From Polaromonas sp. (GTDB lineage Bacteria; Pseudomonadota; Gammaproteobacteria; Burkholderiales; Burkholderiaceae_C): a stretch of DNA of 64,000 bases. Below are positions 21,514 to 32,455 of this stretch, piece by piece. The DNA is taken from the NCBI RefSeq assembly GCF_016185115.1, contig NZ_JACPOF010000029.1, positions 312,530 through 376,529 on the forward strand, read 5' to 3'. Under the pieces are notes generated by a model. It was not told where the DNA came from. It did not search any database and saw nothing but the letters and a program-made list of their open reading frames with translations. How positions within the stretch are numbered: position 1 is the stretch's first letter; every line of letters starts with the position of its first letter. Position numbers and translations under genes: made by a program.

Positions 21514-22782
21514 ATGCCTGCGACGCGACCGGAAAACACTGCTGAAAACACCGTCAATTTCCCACTGACACAGGCGCCGATGTCGCCTGCCCTGATCGCA
21601 CTGCTGCTGTCCATGATGCTGGGCATACAGCCCATCACCACCGATCTTTACCTGCCAGCCCTGCCCGCCCTGACAGAAAGTTTTGCGGCACCCATGTCGC
21701 AGGCGCAGCTCACGCTCAGCGCGCTGCTGCTGGCCTTTGGCATCTCTCAACTGGTCTGGGGCCCGCTGTCAGACCGCTTTGGCCGGCGCCCGATTCTTTT
21801 GTGGGGGCTGTCCGCCTATACGCTGGCGTCCATCGCCAGCACCTTCACCCCCACCATGAGCCAGCTCATCAGCTGGCGTATCGTGCAGGGCGCAGCCATG
21901 GGTGCGGTGGTGATGTGCGCACGGGCCATTGTGCGCGACCTCTACAAACCTACCGAAGGCGCGCGCATCATGTCCAGGGCGCTCACGGGGCTGGGCATCA
22001 TTGCAGGCATCTGCGCGCCGCTGGGCGGGGTACTGGCCGGGCTACTGGGCTGGCGCACAGCCCTGGCGTCCATGGCGGTTTTCAGTGCTGGCAGCCTGCT
22101 GCTGATCACCCTTCGTTTTCAGGAGTCGCTGACAAATAAAAATCCGCAAGCGCTCAACCCACCGGGCCTGGTGCGTAACTGGCTCATGATTGTGCGCAAC
22201 CCGGTCTTCCTCACTTGGTCTGCCCTGTCGATTGCATCCTATGGCGCAATGTTCACATTTCTCGCAGGTTCTTCCTTCGTATTCATCAAGGTTCTGGGCC
22301 TGAGTACCACCCAGTATGGGCTTCTGCTGTTCGTGGCTTCGATGTTTTACATCCTGGGCACCATGCTGTGCAGGCGGCTGCTCGTACGTTTTGGCATACG
22401 CAAGGCCATTGCCATTGCAGGCAGCATGAGCATCACTGCGGGCACTTCGATGGGACTGCTGGCGTGGGCCGGCGTCAGCAATGTATGGGCTGTCGCCATA
22501 CCCCATTTCATTTTCATGATCGGCCACGGCATACACCAGCCCTGCAGCCAGAGCGGGGTCGTCGGCCCCTTTCCTCAAGCAGCTGGCACTGCATCGGCCC
22601 TCAATGGGTTCATGATGATGGCGATGGCCTTCATCATGGGCGGGTGGATGGGCAGGCACATGGATGGCACCGTTTTGCCCATGACCAACGGCATGTGGTT
22701 CTGGAGCGTGCTGATCGCCGGCATGGCATGGACTGCCGTACAGAAATATGGTGAACCCGCGCATGAAACTGCAAAGCCCTGA
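21514..22782 (+). CDS. MFS transporter, Bcr/CflA drug-efflux type
   Basis: This 422-residue inner-membrane protein of the major facilitator superfamily has about twelve hydrophobic segments. It has the Bcr/CflA-type start [19 protein letters not shown] and motif A (SDRFGRRPI) between helices 2 and 3. Homologues export bicyclomycin, chloramphenicol or sulfonamide-type compounds by proton antiport; the natural substrate is unknown. The 3' end overlaps miaA by 20 bp. Confidence 0.88.
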   Translation: MPATRPENTAENTVNFPLTQAPMSPALIALLLSMMLGIQPITTDLYLPALPALTESFAAPMSQAQLTLSALLLAFGISQLVWGPLSDRFGRRPILLWGLSAYTLASIASTFTPTMSQLISWRIVQGAAMGAVVMCARAIVRDLYKPTEGARIMSRALTGLGIIAGICAPLGGVLAGLLGWRTALASMAVFSAGSLLLITLRFQESLTNKNPQALNPPGLVRNWLMIVRNPVFLTWSALSIASYGAMFTFLAGSSFVFIKVLGLSTTQYGLLLFVASMFYILGTMLCRRLLVRFGIRKAIAIAGSMSITAGTSMGLLAWAGVSNVWAVAIPHFIFMIGHGIHQPCSQSGVVGPFPQAAGTASALNGFMMMAMAFIMGGWMGRHMDGTVLPMTNGMWFWSVLIAGMAWTAVQKYGEPAHETAKP

Positions 22783-23725
22783 AAAACTGCCCGCGTACAT
22801 CGCGCTGGCCGGGCCCACCGCCTCTGGCAAGACGGCTGCTGCACTGGCCATTGCACTTCAGTACCCGGTTGAAATCATCAGCGTCGATTCAGCCCTGGTG
22901 TACCGGGGCATGGACATAGGCACAGCCAAACCCACCGCAGCTGAACTTGCCGCCGTACCCCACCACCTCATCAACATACGCGACCCGCTTTATGCCTACA
23001 GTGCCGCAGAATTTGTGGCCGATGCCCGGCAGCTGGTTGTCGACATCACTGCGCGCGGCAAACTGCCCCTGCTGGTCGGCGGCACCATGCTTTATTTCAA
23101 GGCCCTGTTTGACGGCCTGGATGACATGCCCAAGGCCGACCCCGGTGTGCGCGCCGCCATCGCAGCAGAAGCACTGGCGAAAGGCTGGCCGGCACTGCAC
23201 GCAGAACTGGCCACCGTTGACCCTGTTACGGCGGCGCGGCTGGCGCCGCAGGACTCGCAACGCATCTCGCGCGCGCTGGAGGTGTGGCGCGTGTCAGGCC
23301 AGTCGCTGTCCTTCTTTCATCAGCGGACTGCAAACGCCCCGGCGCCCGCATCAAGGCACCCCGCATCAACGCTTATCTCGCTGGAACCACAAGACCGCAG
23401 CTGGCTGCATGAACGTATTGCCCAGCGCTTCGACACCATGCTGGCCGCTGGTTTTCTCGATGAAGTCAAAGCCTTGCGCGCACGCGGCGACCTGCACGCA
23501 GACCTGCCCTCCATGCGTTGCGTCGGCTACCGCCAGGCCTGGGAAGCGCTGGACGGCACTTCGCCCATGAATGAGTTGCGCGACAAGGGTATTTTTGCAA
23601 CGCGCCAGCTCGCCAAACGGCAGATCACATGGCTACGCTCGATGCCGGGGCGCCAGGTCATTGCCTGCGATGCGCCTGATGCGCTGGCGCAGGTACTGGC
23701 GACCGTCAAGGCCCTTTACCCATAA
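22763..23725 (+). CDS. miaA: tRNA dimethylallyltransferase
   Basis: MiaA adds the dimethylallyl group to A37 of tRNAs that read codons beginning with U. Visible motifs are the P-loop [19 protein letters not shown] segment at the N-terminus, [31 protein letters not shown] and the C-terminal [12 protein letters not shown] and [12 protein letters not shown]. Two in-frame ATGs, 22748 and 22763, are possible. The second gives the more typical MKLQSPEK start. It is normally found near mutL in proteobacteria, as here. Confidence 0.94.
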   Translation: MKLQSPEKLPAYIALAGPTASGKTAAALAIALQYPVEIISVDSALVYRGMDIGTAKPTAAELAAVPHHLINIRDPLYAYSAAEFVADARQLVVDITARGKLPLLVGGTMLYFKALFDGLDDMPKADPGVRAAIAAEALAKGWPALHAELATVDPVTAARLAPQDSQRISRALEVWRVSGQSLSFFHQRTANAPAPASRHPASTLISLEPQDRSWLHERIAQRFDTMLAAGFLDEVKALRARGDLHADLPSMRCVGYRQAWEALDGTSPMNELRDKGIFATRQLAKRQITWLRSMPGRQVIACDAPDALAQVLATVKALYP

Positions 23726-23735
23726 GCACGACCCC

Positions 23736-24366
<631 letters not shown>

Positions 24367-24383
<17 letters not shown>

Positions 24384-26961
24384 AGCCAGCGGGATGCCGC
24401 AAGATGCCGGCACACTGACCGCCCTGTTGCGCAGCTTCTCGTGGCGCGAACTGCTGCACCACCCGTGGCGCACAGTGGCCGCCGCTGCAGCTGTCATGCT
24501 GGGTGTAGCGCTGGCGTTTTCTGTGCACCTGATCAATGCCTCTGCACTCAGCGAGTTCTCACAGGCGGTGCGTTCGGTCAATGGCCAGCCTGATCTTGAG
24601 CTGCGCGCGGTGCAGGGCAGTTTTGACGAAGCGATTTTCGGGAAGGTAGCCACTCACCCGCAGGTTGAAGTCGCCAGCCCGGTGCTGGAGCTTGCCAGCT
24701 ACGCAAGAGCCGGCACCGACAGGCGCATCGCCCTGCGCGTGCTTGGGCTTGACGCACTGGTGGTGGCGCGGCTGGCGCCTGCCCTCATGCCTGTGCCTTC
24801 TGCCGATGCAGACAGGTTTGCCCTCTTCACCCCGGGCTCGGTTTTCCTCAATCCTGCTGCGCGACAAAGCCTGCCAGCAGACACCTTCCAGCTGCAAAGC
24901 GGCCTGCAATTGATCAGGGTCAGCGTGGCGGGCAGCGTCAGCGCACGCGGTGCTGCCATGGCGGTGATGGATATTGCGGCCGCGCAGGAGCTGTTTGGCA
25001 AACAGGGGCAGTTGTCGCGCATTGATATCCAGCTCAAACCCGGTACAGACCGCGCGTCTTTTCTGGCATCACTGCAATTGCCGTCCAACATCAAGGGTGC
25101 AGAACCTGGCGATGCCGCACAACGCGTCAGCAACCTGTCACGGGCGTACCGCGTCAACCTCACAGTGCTGGCGCTGGTGGCGTTGTTCACAGGCGCATTT
25201 CTGGTGTTCTCTGTGCTCTCACTCAGCGTAGCCAAGCGGGCGCAGCAGTTTGCACTCCTTGGCGTGTTGGGCCTCACCGGCCGGCAGCGCTTGGCGCTGG
25301 TACTGGCTGAATCCGGTTTGCTCGGCCTGGTCGGCAGTGCAGCCGGCGTTGCACTGGGCACAGGCCTGGCTGCGCTGGCGTTGCGCCTATTGGGTGGCGA
25401 TCTGGGCGGCGGTTATTTTTCAGGCGTTGCGCCGCCTCTGCAGTGGAGCGGCCAGGCCGCCGTGGCCTATGGCTTGCTGGGCACAGCAGCGGCATTGGTC
25501 GGTGGCTGGTGGCCGGCCCGCGCGGCGCAAAAACTGCCGCCCGCGCAAACACTCAAGGGCCTGGGCTCGGCCGCAAGCGAGGGGCGCGGCCACTGGCTGA
25601 GCCTGCTGCTGATTGCGCTGGGCGCAGGCGTGGCCTTGCTGCCGCCTGTGCTGGGCATTCCGCTGGGCGCGTATGTCTCAGTGGCCCTGCTGCTCATAGG
25701 TGGTATCACCGCCCTGCCCTGGCTGATTGCGCTGCTGTACAACCGGCTCAGCCCCTGGGTGGCAAACCGCTTGCTGCCCATGCTGGCGGTGGAGCGAGCG
25801 CGCCGGGTTCGTGAAAGTGCGGCTGTTGCCGTGAGCGGCGTGGTCGCGTCACTAAGCCTTGCAGTGGCGCTGACGGTCATGGTTGCCAGCTTCAGGGACT
25901 CGGTCACGCACTGGCTGGACACCGTATTGCCTGCAGACCTCTATGTACGTACCGCGCCGCCCTCATCCACATCGGGTGCCGGTGACACGGTGTACTTCAC
26001 GCCGGAATTCACCACCGCCGTTGCCGGCATCAAGGGCGTGAACCGCATCAGCACGCTGCGCACCACCGCGCTGTCACTTGATGCAGCACAACCGAATGTC
26101 GCGCTGATTGCGCGTGAAATCGGCGATGCCGCGCAAACCCTGCCCCTGGTCGGCAACCCGCTGAAAGCCGCAGAAGGTCAGGTGCCGGTCTATATCAGTG
26201 AGGCCATGGTGGACCTCTATGGGGCGCGACCTGGCACTGTCTTCAAGCCGCTGTCGGCATCTTTTCCGGGTGTCTCCGGTGCCCCTACGCCGCCGGTATT
26301 TTTTGTGGCCGGCGTGTGGCGTGATTACGCGCGGCAGTTCGGCGCAGTTGCGATAGAGCGCCGCGACTTCGAGCGCCTGACAGGTGATACCCGCGTGAAC
26401 GACCTCGCCATCTGGCTTGAGCCGAACGCAGTTGCAGCGGACGTTGAGCAGGCCGTGCGCGCATTGGCCGACCGCCAGTCAAACGCCGGTGGGCTGATCG
26501 AATTTGCATCGACACAGCAGATACGCGCGATCTCACTGAAAATTTTTGACCGCAGTTTTGCCGTCACCTACTGGCTGCAGGGGGTGGCGATTGCGATTGG
26601 CCTATTTGGCGTGGCGGCGAGCTTCAGCGCACAGGTGCTGGCGCGGCGCAAGGAGTTCGGCCTGCTGGCGCACCTGGGATTGAGAAGGAGTCAGATCCTG
26701 GCCGTGGTGGCCGGCGAAGGCGCAGCGTGGACGCTGATCGGCTCCATCGCAGGCCTGGCGCTGGGCCTGGCGGTTGCCGTGGTGCTGGTGTACGTGGTCA
26801 ACCCGCAGAGCTTTCACTGGACCATGGACCTGGTGCTGCCCTGGCTGCGGCTCCTGGGCCTGTGCGCGGCTGTGGTGCTGGCCGGTACCGTGACGGCCTG
26901 GCTGGCGGGCCGCGCTGCAGCTGGCAAGGATGCGGTGCTCGCGGTCAAGGAAGACTGGTAA
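24367..26961 (+). CDS. FtsX-like ABC transporter permease
   Basis: A large permease of about 864 residues with two FtsX modules. An N-terminal anchor helix (TVAAAAAVMLGVALAFSVHL) precedes a periplasmic domain. Helix groups lie near residues 260-440 and again near 490-560, with a second periplasmic domain between about 560 and 730, and three final helices (for example LQGVAIAIGLFGVAASF). This long layout matches YbbP/AttF rather than LolC. The start is uncertain: ATG at 24367 overlaps the ATPase stop by 17 bp, while ATG at 24394 does not overlap. Such systems handle lipoproteins or lipidic cargo at the membrane surface. Confidence 0.88.
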
Positions 26962-27105
26962 GGCCAAAGCAAACGCTATCGCAGCGGCAGGGCCGATGGC
27001 CGTTTTCGTTTGCTTACCAAAAATGGCCGGGCGTGCAACGGCTTTGTCATGACAGGGGGGCGGCTCATCACTACGATGAACATTCACCACAAAGGAGTCG
27101 CAATC

Positions 27106-27321
27106 ATGGCATCCCCTCAGTACCGCATCGAGAGTCGTGACCCGTTGCAGGCCAGCAGGTTGCCACCGACTGATTTCAACCACCTGTTTGCAGACTGCTC
27201 GCTGGCCGTTGCAGTCGCCGTCAAAAGCGTGACAGACCCGACAAGGCAGCAGGTGCGTGTGGTGCACATCCCCAGCGGCGAAGTGATGTTTGAAACTTCT
27301 GCGCCCGCACCGCTCAACTAG
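27106..27321 (+). CDS. small protein of unknown function, paralogue 1
   Basis: The 71-residue product has a clear ribosome site (AAAGGAGTCGCAATC before ATG). I do not recognise a family. It shares with the next gene the pattern RIES...HLFADCSLAVAVAVKSV.DP...VRVVHIPSGEV.F.T, which reads as a helix followed by a beta-hairpin. There is no signal peptide or membrane segment, so it is probably cytoplasmic. It lies 144 bp after the permease. Confidence 0.7.
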   Translation: MASPQYRIESRDPLQASRLPPTDFNHLFADCSLAVAVAVKSVTDPTRQQVRVVHIPSGEVMFETSAPAPLN

Positions 27322-27466
27322 CAGCTTTTGCCGCTTGATTGCCGCTTGTGGCGAACGCAAGCATCCTTTCGTTTTATTACCTCGTTCACCGGGCTTTTGC
27401 AGCTTGATACGGTCAGCCCGCCCTCATGCGCCTACGATAAAAGCTCACATCAACAAGGAGCTCTTC

Positions 27467-27706
27467 ATGGCATTTCCCGGCGATCCGCCACATGACTTCC
27501 GCATTGAAAGCAGTGCGTCAACAGACGACAGCCTGCTGCCGGAATCCGACATCAAGCATCTCTACGCCGACGCATCACTCGCAGTGGCGGTGGCCGTCAA
27601 GATGGTGGCCGACCCCAGCTGCGAGGAAGTGCGCGTGGTGCACGTACCGACGGGTGAGGTGGTTTTCAAAACACCCGCAGTTGACGGTGAAGCGTCCACA
27701 GACTGA
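27467..27706 (+). CDS. small protein of unknown function, paralogue 2
   Basis: A 79-residue paralogue of the preceding gene (HLYADASLAVAVAVKMVADP and VRVVHVPTGEVVFKT), with AAGGAG six bases before its ATG. The N-terminal 15 residues and the C-terminal tail differ. The two genes are 145 bp apart, so each may have its own promoter. No function is assigned. They sit between an ABC exporter and a PLP enzyme, all on the same strand. Confidence 0.72.
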   Translation: MAFPGDPPHDFRIESSASTDDSLLPESDIKHLYADASLAVAVAVKMVADPSCEEVRVVHVPTGEVVFKTPAVDGEASTD

Positions 27707-27754
27707 GCGCGCGGACATTTCCCATGCAGCAACCTTGCTGCGAGAATCGTGCGC

Positions 27755-28858
27755 ATGGCATTTAACCGCACCCCCGCGCAGGAAGGCAGCACTGAAGTCA
27801 ATTGGCTCACCACGGCCATCGCTCGCATAGAGGCCGACTTCCAGCGCAGCGCAGACACCCACCTGATCGCGCTGCCGCTGCCCGGGTTTGCGGCGCATGG
27901 CATTGACTTCTACCTCAAGGACGAATCAACCCACCCCACCGGCAGCCTCAAGCACCGGCTGGCGCGTTCGCTCTTTTTGTATGCGCTCTGCAACGGGCTG
28001 ATTGGCGAAGGCTCTACCGTCGTCGAGGCATCGAGCGGCTCCACTGCCGTCAGCGAGGCCTACTTTGCACGGCTGCTGGGCCTGCCCTTCATTGCAGTGA
28101 TGCCGAGATCCACCTCGCCTGAAAAGATTGCGCAGATCGAGCATTACGGCGGCCGCTGCCACTGGGTTGACAGTGCCGCCCAGGTCTACGACGAGGCGCG
28201 CAGGCTGGCGCTTGAAACCGGTGGCCACTATATGGACCAGTTCACCTATGCCGAGCGCGCGACCGACTGGCGCGGGAACAACAACATTGCCGAAAGCATG
28301 TTCAGCCAGATGGCGCGTGAACGCCACCCCGTTCCGCGCTGGATCGTCGTCGGTGCAGGCACAGGCGGCACCAGCGCCACGATAGGCCGCTATATGCGTT
28401 ACCAGCGCCATCACGGTGATGATTGCCAGCTGTGTGTGGCCGACCCTGCAGGTTCGGTGTTCAGTGCCTACCACCGGAGCGGCGATGCCAGCCTGACTGC
28501 ATCAGGCTCACGCATAGAGGGCATAGGCCGGCCGCGCGTTGAGGCGAGCTTTATACGCACAGTCATAGACCGCATGATCGAAGCGGCTGATACAGAATCC
28601 ATCGCCGCCATGCAGGCGCTCTCAAGCGTGCTGGGCCGCAAGGTCGGGCCATCCACCGGCACCAATTTCGTGGCCATGCTGACCCTTGCACACGAAATGC
28701 TGGCGCGCGGCGAAAGCGGTGCCATCCTGTCGCTGCTTTGTGATTCGGGCGAGCGTTATCTGCCGACTTACTACGATACGGCCTGGGTTCAGGAACGCTT
28801 CGGTGACTGCACAGCAGCGCGGCAACGCATGGCAGAGGCCATGAAGGCCGAAGCCTGA
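27755..28858 (+). CDS. PLP-dependent cysteine synthase family protein
   Basis: This 367-residue fold-type II PLP enzyme is related to cysteine synthase and cystathionine beta-synthase. The predicted Schiff-base lysine is in [11 protein letters not shown] (near residue 66), the substrate loop is [12 protein letters not shown], and the phosphate-binding glycine loop is [16 protein letters not shown]. The Asn-bearing or Gly-rich substrate loop of true CysK (TSGNTG) is replaced by SSGSTA, so the substrate may not be O-acetylserine. ATG at 27755 is used in place of the GTG two codons earlier. The stop overlaps the next start as TGATG, indicating coupling. Confidence 0.85.
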   Translation: MAFNRTPAQEGSTEVNWLTTAIARIEADFQRSADTHLIALPLPGFAAHGIDFYLKDESTHPTGSLKHRLARSLFLYALCNGLIGEGSTVVEASSGSTAVSEAYFARLLGLPFIAVMPRSTSPEKIAQIEHYGGRCHWVDSAAQVYDEARRLALETGGHYMDQFTYAERATDWRGNNNIAESMFSQMARERHPVPRWIVVGAGTGGTSATIGRYMRYQRHHGDDCQLCVADPAGSVFSAYHRSGDASLTASGSRIEGIGRPRVEASFIRTVIDRMIEAADTESIAAMQALSSVLGRKVGPSTGTNFVAMLTLAHEMLARGESGAILSLLCDSGERYLPTYYDTAWVQERFGDCTAARQRMAEAMKAEA

Positions 28859-29919
28859 TGCTAAGGCGCCGGCTCCTGCTGGGCAGTGCGGCTTCACTGC
28901 CGCTGTCTGCATTGATGCAGCAGGCGCATGCCCTGCCCCTGAAAACCCTCGCCTTCCCGCGCGACCGCGGCGCACACCCCGACTTTCGCACCGAGTGGTG
29001 GTACATCACCGGGCAGGCGACATCGGGCAAGCGGGTGTTCGGTTTTCAGCTGACGTTTTTCAGATCGCGCGTGGACAGCACACAGGCCATGACATCAAAA
29101 TTCGCCGCGAAACAGCTGCTGTTCGCGCATGCGGCGGTGACCGATGTAGACGGCAAAAAGCTCTGGCACGACCAGCGCATCTCACGCGATGGTTTTGGTG
29201 TCGCATCAAGCAGTGAGGCCGACATGAACATCAGGCTGCGCGACTGGTCGCTCGAGAGCAAAGGCAGCCGCTACACCGCCAGCCTGGCGTCCAGTGACTT
29301 CGCCATACGGCTGCAGTTCTCTGAAACCCAGCCGGTGCTGCTGCAGGGCAGGCAGGGCCTGTCGCGCAAGGGGCCGGAAGAAAAACAGGCCAGCTATTAC
29401 TACAGCCAGCCGCAACTCGCCACCTCCGGCACGTTGCAGGTCAAGGGCCAGAATTTTGAAGTCACCGGCAAGGCCTGGCTTGACCATGAATGGAGCCAGG
29501 AGTTGCTGCACCCTGCCGCCACCGGCTGGGACTGGATAGGCATGAACCTGGATGACGGCAGCGCCCTCACCGCCTTCCGCCTGCGCGACAAGGCCGGCGA
29601 CGCGCTGTGGGATGGCGGCTCATTCCGAGCCGCCAAAGGCGATGTGTATGTGTTCACGCGCGGCGAGGTGATCTTCAAACCCACCCGCCTCTGGAAAAGC
29701 CCGTTGACCCAGACGACCTACCCGGTCGAATGGATGGTGCGTACCCCGGCAGACTTCTACACCGTCAGGGCCGTCATAGACAACCAGGAACTCGACAGCC
29801 GCCAGTCCACAGGCTCCATCTACTGGGAAGGCCTGAGCGAACTGATTGACAGCAACGGCAGGTGCGTGGGCAGCGGCTACCTGGAGATGACGGGCTATGC
29901 GGCGCCGCTGCGGATGTGA
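28858..29919 (+). CDS. AttH/CrtC-like secreted lipocalin-fold protein
   Basis: The 353-residue protein has a signal peptide ([25 protein letters not shown]) and the two-domain lipocalin-like fold of the AttH/CrtC (hydroxyneurosporene synthase/carotenoid 1,2-hydratase) family. FRTEWWYITGQ, AWLDHEWSQE and GWDWIGMNLDDGSALTAFRLRD are strong family motifs. No carotenoid genes are nearby, and AttH-type members are encoded with an ABC ATPase and FtsX permease, as here. A role as a periplasmic carrier of a hydrophobic cargo for that exporter is therefore more likely than carotenoid hydration. It is translationally coupled to the PLP enzyme. Confidence 0.87.
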   Translation: MLRRRLLLGSAASLPLSALMQQAHALPLKTLAFPRDRGAHPDFRTEWWYITGQATSGKRVFGFQLTFFRSRVDSTQAMTSKFAAKQLLFAHAAVTDVDGKKLWHDQRISRDGFGVASSSEADMNIRLRDWSLESKGSRYTASLASSDFAIRLQFSETQPVLLQGRQGLSRKGPEEKQASYYYSQPQLATSGTLQVKGQNFEVTGKAWLDHEWSQELLHPAATGWDWIGMNLDDGSALTAFRLRDKAGDALWDGGSFRAAKGDVYVFTRGEVIFKPTRLWKSPLTQTTYPVEWMVRTPADFYTVRAVIDNQELDSRQSTGSIYWEGLSELIDSNGRCVGSGYLEMTGYAAPLRM

Positions 29920-29951
29920 TTCAGCCGGACATCGAAGATTTGACGTATACA

Positions 29952-30136
29952 GCAAATTTTTAACGTAAACGTTAAAATAAAGGCAAATGTTAACTTGCAA
30001 CTTAACATTTGATTGCTTGCGGGCCGGGGAAACGGAAAATCATGCCAAAAATGGTTTTTAAATGGTCATTTTCAGGCATAAAAACGGCTGCAGGCCAATA
30101 AATACGCACGTGAGCAGCTATTAATAAAATAGCAAA
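29952..30136 (+). repeat. composite intergenic repeat, copy B
   Basis: A complete copy of about 185 bp. Its left end is CAAATTTTTAACG, followed by the palindrome TTTTAACGTAAACGTTAAAA at 29957-29976. The right-hand core has GGCTGCAGGCC followed by AATAAATACGCACGTGAGC, and the copy ends in AAAATAGCAAA. It fills the spacer between the convergent AttH-like gene and murJ. Confidence 0.85.
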
Positions 30137-30145
30137 AAAGTGCGC

Positions 30146-31711
30146 TCAGCGCTTCAGCAGCTTGCGCACCTTGAGCCCCGCAATCCACAGGGCTGAAAAA
30201 TACAGCACCGCTGAACACACCAGCACCGCTGCCAGCAGGCCTATGCGCTGCAGGGCGGCGCTTTTCAGGCCCGTCCAGTTCACATAGCCGGCAGACCAGA
30301 CCAAAAACACGGCCAGCAAGGCACTGGCAGCGACTACCTGCAGCACAAACTTCACCCAGCCCGGCGCAGGGGTGTAGCTGCCCCGGCGGATCAGACCGAC
30401 CAGCAGCAGCAGCGCATTGATCAGCGCGCCAATGCCTATGGCCAGCGCCAGCCCGGCGTGGGCAAACAGCGGCACAAAGGCCATATTCAGCAACTGCGTG
30501 ATGACCAGCACCAGCACGGCAATCTTCACCGGCGTGCGGATGTCCTGGCTGGCGTAAAAGCCCGGTGCCAGCACCTTGATGGCGACCAGCCCCAGCAGGC
30601 CGGCACCGTAGCCCATCAGGGCCGTCGTCGTCTGCTGCACGTCGCGGTCGCTGAAGGCGCCATAGTGATACAGCGTGGCGACCAGCGGCTGCGAAAACGT
30701 CAGCAGCGCCACGGCGCAGGGCACGGCCAGCAGCACGACGATGCGCAGGCCCCAGTCGAGCATGGCCGAGTAGCGTTCGGCATCGTTGGCCGCCTTGGCG
30801 GCAGCCAGTTGCGGCATCAGCACCACGCCTATGGCCACGCCCAGCATGGCAGTCGGGAACTCCATCAGCCGGTCAGCATAGGTCAGCCAGCTCACGCTGC
30901 CGGGTGTCAGGTGCGATGCAATCTGGGTGTTGATGAGCAGTGAGATCTGCGCCACGCTGACGCCCAACAGGGCCGGCACCATCAGGCGGGCGATGCTTCG
31001 TGTGGCCGGGTCGGCCCAGGCGGCGCGCATCACCGCCCAGCTGAACGAGATTTTCGGCAACAGCCCGAGGCGCAGCAGCGCCGGCACCTGCACCGCCAGC
31101 TGCAGCACGCCGCCCAACATCACCCCGGCGCCCAGCGCGTAAACCGGCTCCATGCCATGGGCCTTGAACCAGGGCGCGCCCAGCCAGGCGGCCACGATCA
31201 TCGACAAATTAAGCAGCACAGGCGTCGCCGCCGGCACCGCAAACCGCCGCCAGGTGTTGAGCACGCCCGACGACAGCGCCACCAGCGACATGAAGCCGAT
31301 GTAGGGGAACATCCAGCGTGTCATGAACACGGCCGCCTCAAAACCGCGCGGGTCCTGCTTGAGGCCGCTGGCCATGGCCCAGACCAGTACCGGGGCGGCG
31401 GCAACACCTGCCACACAGGTCAGCAACAAGGCCCAGGTCAGCAAGGTGGCAACCCGGTCAATCAGCAGTTTGGTCGCTTCTTCCCCGTTTTGCGCCTTGC
31501 TGGCCGCCAGAACCGGCACAAACGCCTGGCTGAACGCCCCTTCGGCAAACAGCCGCCGGAATAGGTTGGGGATGCGAAAAGCCACATTGAAGGCGTCGGT
31601 CATGGCGCTGGCGCCAAAAGCCGAGGCAATCAGCAGTTCGCGCATCAACCCCGTAATGCGTGAAACCAGGGTCAGGAGGGAAACTGTGGAGGCGGCTTTG
31701 AATAAGGACAC
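30146..31711 (-). CDS. murJ: lipid II flippase MurJ
   Basis: MurJ moves lipid II across the inner membrane for peptidoglycan synthesis and is essential in most Gram-negative bacteria. The 521-residue protein has fourteen predicted helices. It begins SLFKAASTVSLLTLVSRITGLMRELLIASAFGASAMTDAFNVAFRIPNLFRRLFAEGAFSQAF in family-typical fashion (Arg18/Arg24 and Asp39 equivalents visible). MurJ next to rpsT, in divergent orientation as here, is a common betaproteobacterial arrangement. Confidence 0.95.
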   Translation of the reverse strand: MSLFKAASTVSLLTLVSRITGLMRELLIASAFGASAMTDAFNVAFRIPNLFRRLFAEGAFSQAFVPVLAASKAQNGEEATKLLIDRVATLLTWALLLTCVAGVAAAPVLVWAMASGLKQDPRGFEAAVFMTRWMFPYIGFMSLVALSSGVLNTWRRFAVPAATPVLLNLSMIVAAWLGAPWFKAHGMEPVYALGAGVMLGGVLQLAVQVPALLRLGLLPKISFSWAVMRAAWADPATRSIARLMVPALLGVSVAQISLLINTQIASHLTPGSVSWLTYADRLMEFPTAMLGVAIGVVLMPQLAAAKAANDAERYSAMLDWGLRIVVLLAVPCAVALLTFSQPLVATLYHYGAFSDRDVQQTTTALMGYGAGLLGLVAIKVLAPGFYASQDIRTPVKIAVLVLVITQLLNMAFVPLFAHAGLALAIGIGALINALLLLVGLIRRGSYTPAPGWVKFVLQVVAASALLAVFLVWSAGYVNWTGLKSAALQRIGLLAAVLVCSAVLYFSALWIAGLKVRKLLKR

Positions 31712-31840
31712 CGGGGGAGTTTAGCGGGGGGCGGCTTCCTCGCCGGAGTGAACCTCAAACGAAGCCGGGTTTTCGCAAGCTCGAGCCGTGGAACCGGCTT
31801 TGCCGGGCCGCAGGCGGACGGCCCCCTCGGGGGGGAGGGG

Positions 31841-31932
31841 TTATTGGGGTCAGACACCAATTTCGCTGCGGTGCGCGCACCGCCCTCGAAGGGCAGCCGG
31901 AGGCTGGCGAATTTGGGCTCTGACCCCAAAAA
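31841..31932. repeat. REP-like inverted-repeat element upstream of rpsT
   Basis: Two 26-bp imperfect inverted arms (31841-31866 and 31907-31932) each contain the string TTGGGGTCAGA with an AAATTCGC- or AATTTCGC-type inner end. Between them is a short GCGGTGC/GCACCGC hairpin (31868-31883). The GGGGTCAGA...TCTGACCCC pattern is common in REP elements mobilised by RAYT transposases. No transposase is present. Confidence 0.75.
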
Positions 31933-31949
31933 CCCCGGGGCGCTATAAT
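31920..31949 (+). promoter_or_regulatory. probable rpsT promoter
   Basis: A perfect TATAAT (31944-31949) lies 18 bp from CTGACC (31920-31925, four of six matches to the -35 consensus). The -35 is provided by the right arm of the repeat element at 31841-31932. Confidence 0.6.
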
Positions 31950-32006
31950 CATGGGCTTCGCTTTTATTCATCCACAGACTCCTCCCAGGATCAAAGGAAA
32001 CTATTT

Positions 32007-32318
32007 ATGGCAACCGCCAAACCCAAGAAAAAGAACCCGCGCCTTGCGTCGGGCCGCAAACGCGTCCGCCAGGACGTCAAACTCAACGCCGCGAACACCT
32101 CGCTGCGCTCCAAATACCGCACCGCTGTGAAGAACGTTGAAAAAGCCGTTGCAGCCGGTGACAAGGACAAGGCCAAAGACCTGTTCGCCAAGGCCCAGAG
32201 CATTGTGGACACCGTTGCCGACAAGGGCATCTTCCACAAGAACAAGGCAGCGCGCGACAAGTCCCGCCTGTCGGCCAAGGTGAAAGCCCTGGCACTGGCC
32301 CCAGCAAAGGCCGCCTAA
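32007..32318 (+). CDS. rpsT: 30S ribosomal protein S20
   Basis: S20 binds 16S rRNA in the body of the small subunit. The 103-residue basic protein starts [19 protein letters not shown] and contains the family segments [16 protein letters not shown] and [16 protein letters not shown]. It is a little longer than the E. coli protein because of an Ala/Lys-rich tail. AAAGGAAA precedes the ATG. A Rho-independent terminator follows at 32402-32430. Confidence 0.97.
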   Translation: MATAKPKKKNPRLASGRKRVRQDVKLNAANTSLRSKYRTAVKNVEKAVAAGDKDKAKDLFAKAQSIVDTVADKGIFHKNKAARDKSRLSAKVKALALAPAKAA

Positions 32319-32401
32319 GCAATTAGGCAAAACAGCCCGGAAGGCTTCTCTTAAAAAGAATCTTCCGCCGTTTTGTAGGGTGCGCTGAAAGCGAAGTCAA
32401 A

Positions 32402-32430
32402 AAAGCCGTCGAAAGACGGCTTTTTTGTTT
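32402..32430 (+). terminator. Rho-independent terminator of rpsT
   Basis: GCCGTC and GACGGC pair around a GAAA tetraloop and are followed by TTTTTT. The preceding A-run lets it work on the minus strand too, for the DUF3579 gene whose stop is at 32456. Confidence 0.92.
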
Positions 32431-32455
32431 TCGCTTCCAAGTGATGGATAGCGGC

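Noticed and set aside
26968..27014. AGCAAACG/CGTTTGCT inverted repeat after the permease gene
   Set aside because: The arms pair, but no T-run follows and the 31-base interior is long, so I do not call it a terminator.
29957..29976. TTTTAACGTAAACGTTAAAA considered as a LiuR-type or other operator
   Set aside because: It lies between two convergent gene ends, with no promoter to regulate, and recurs as part of the composite repeat.
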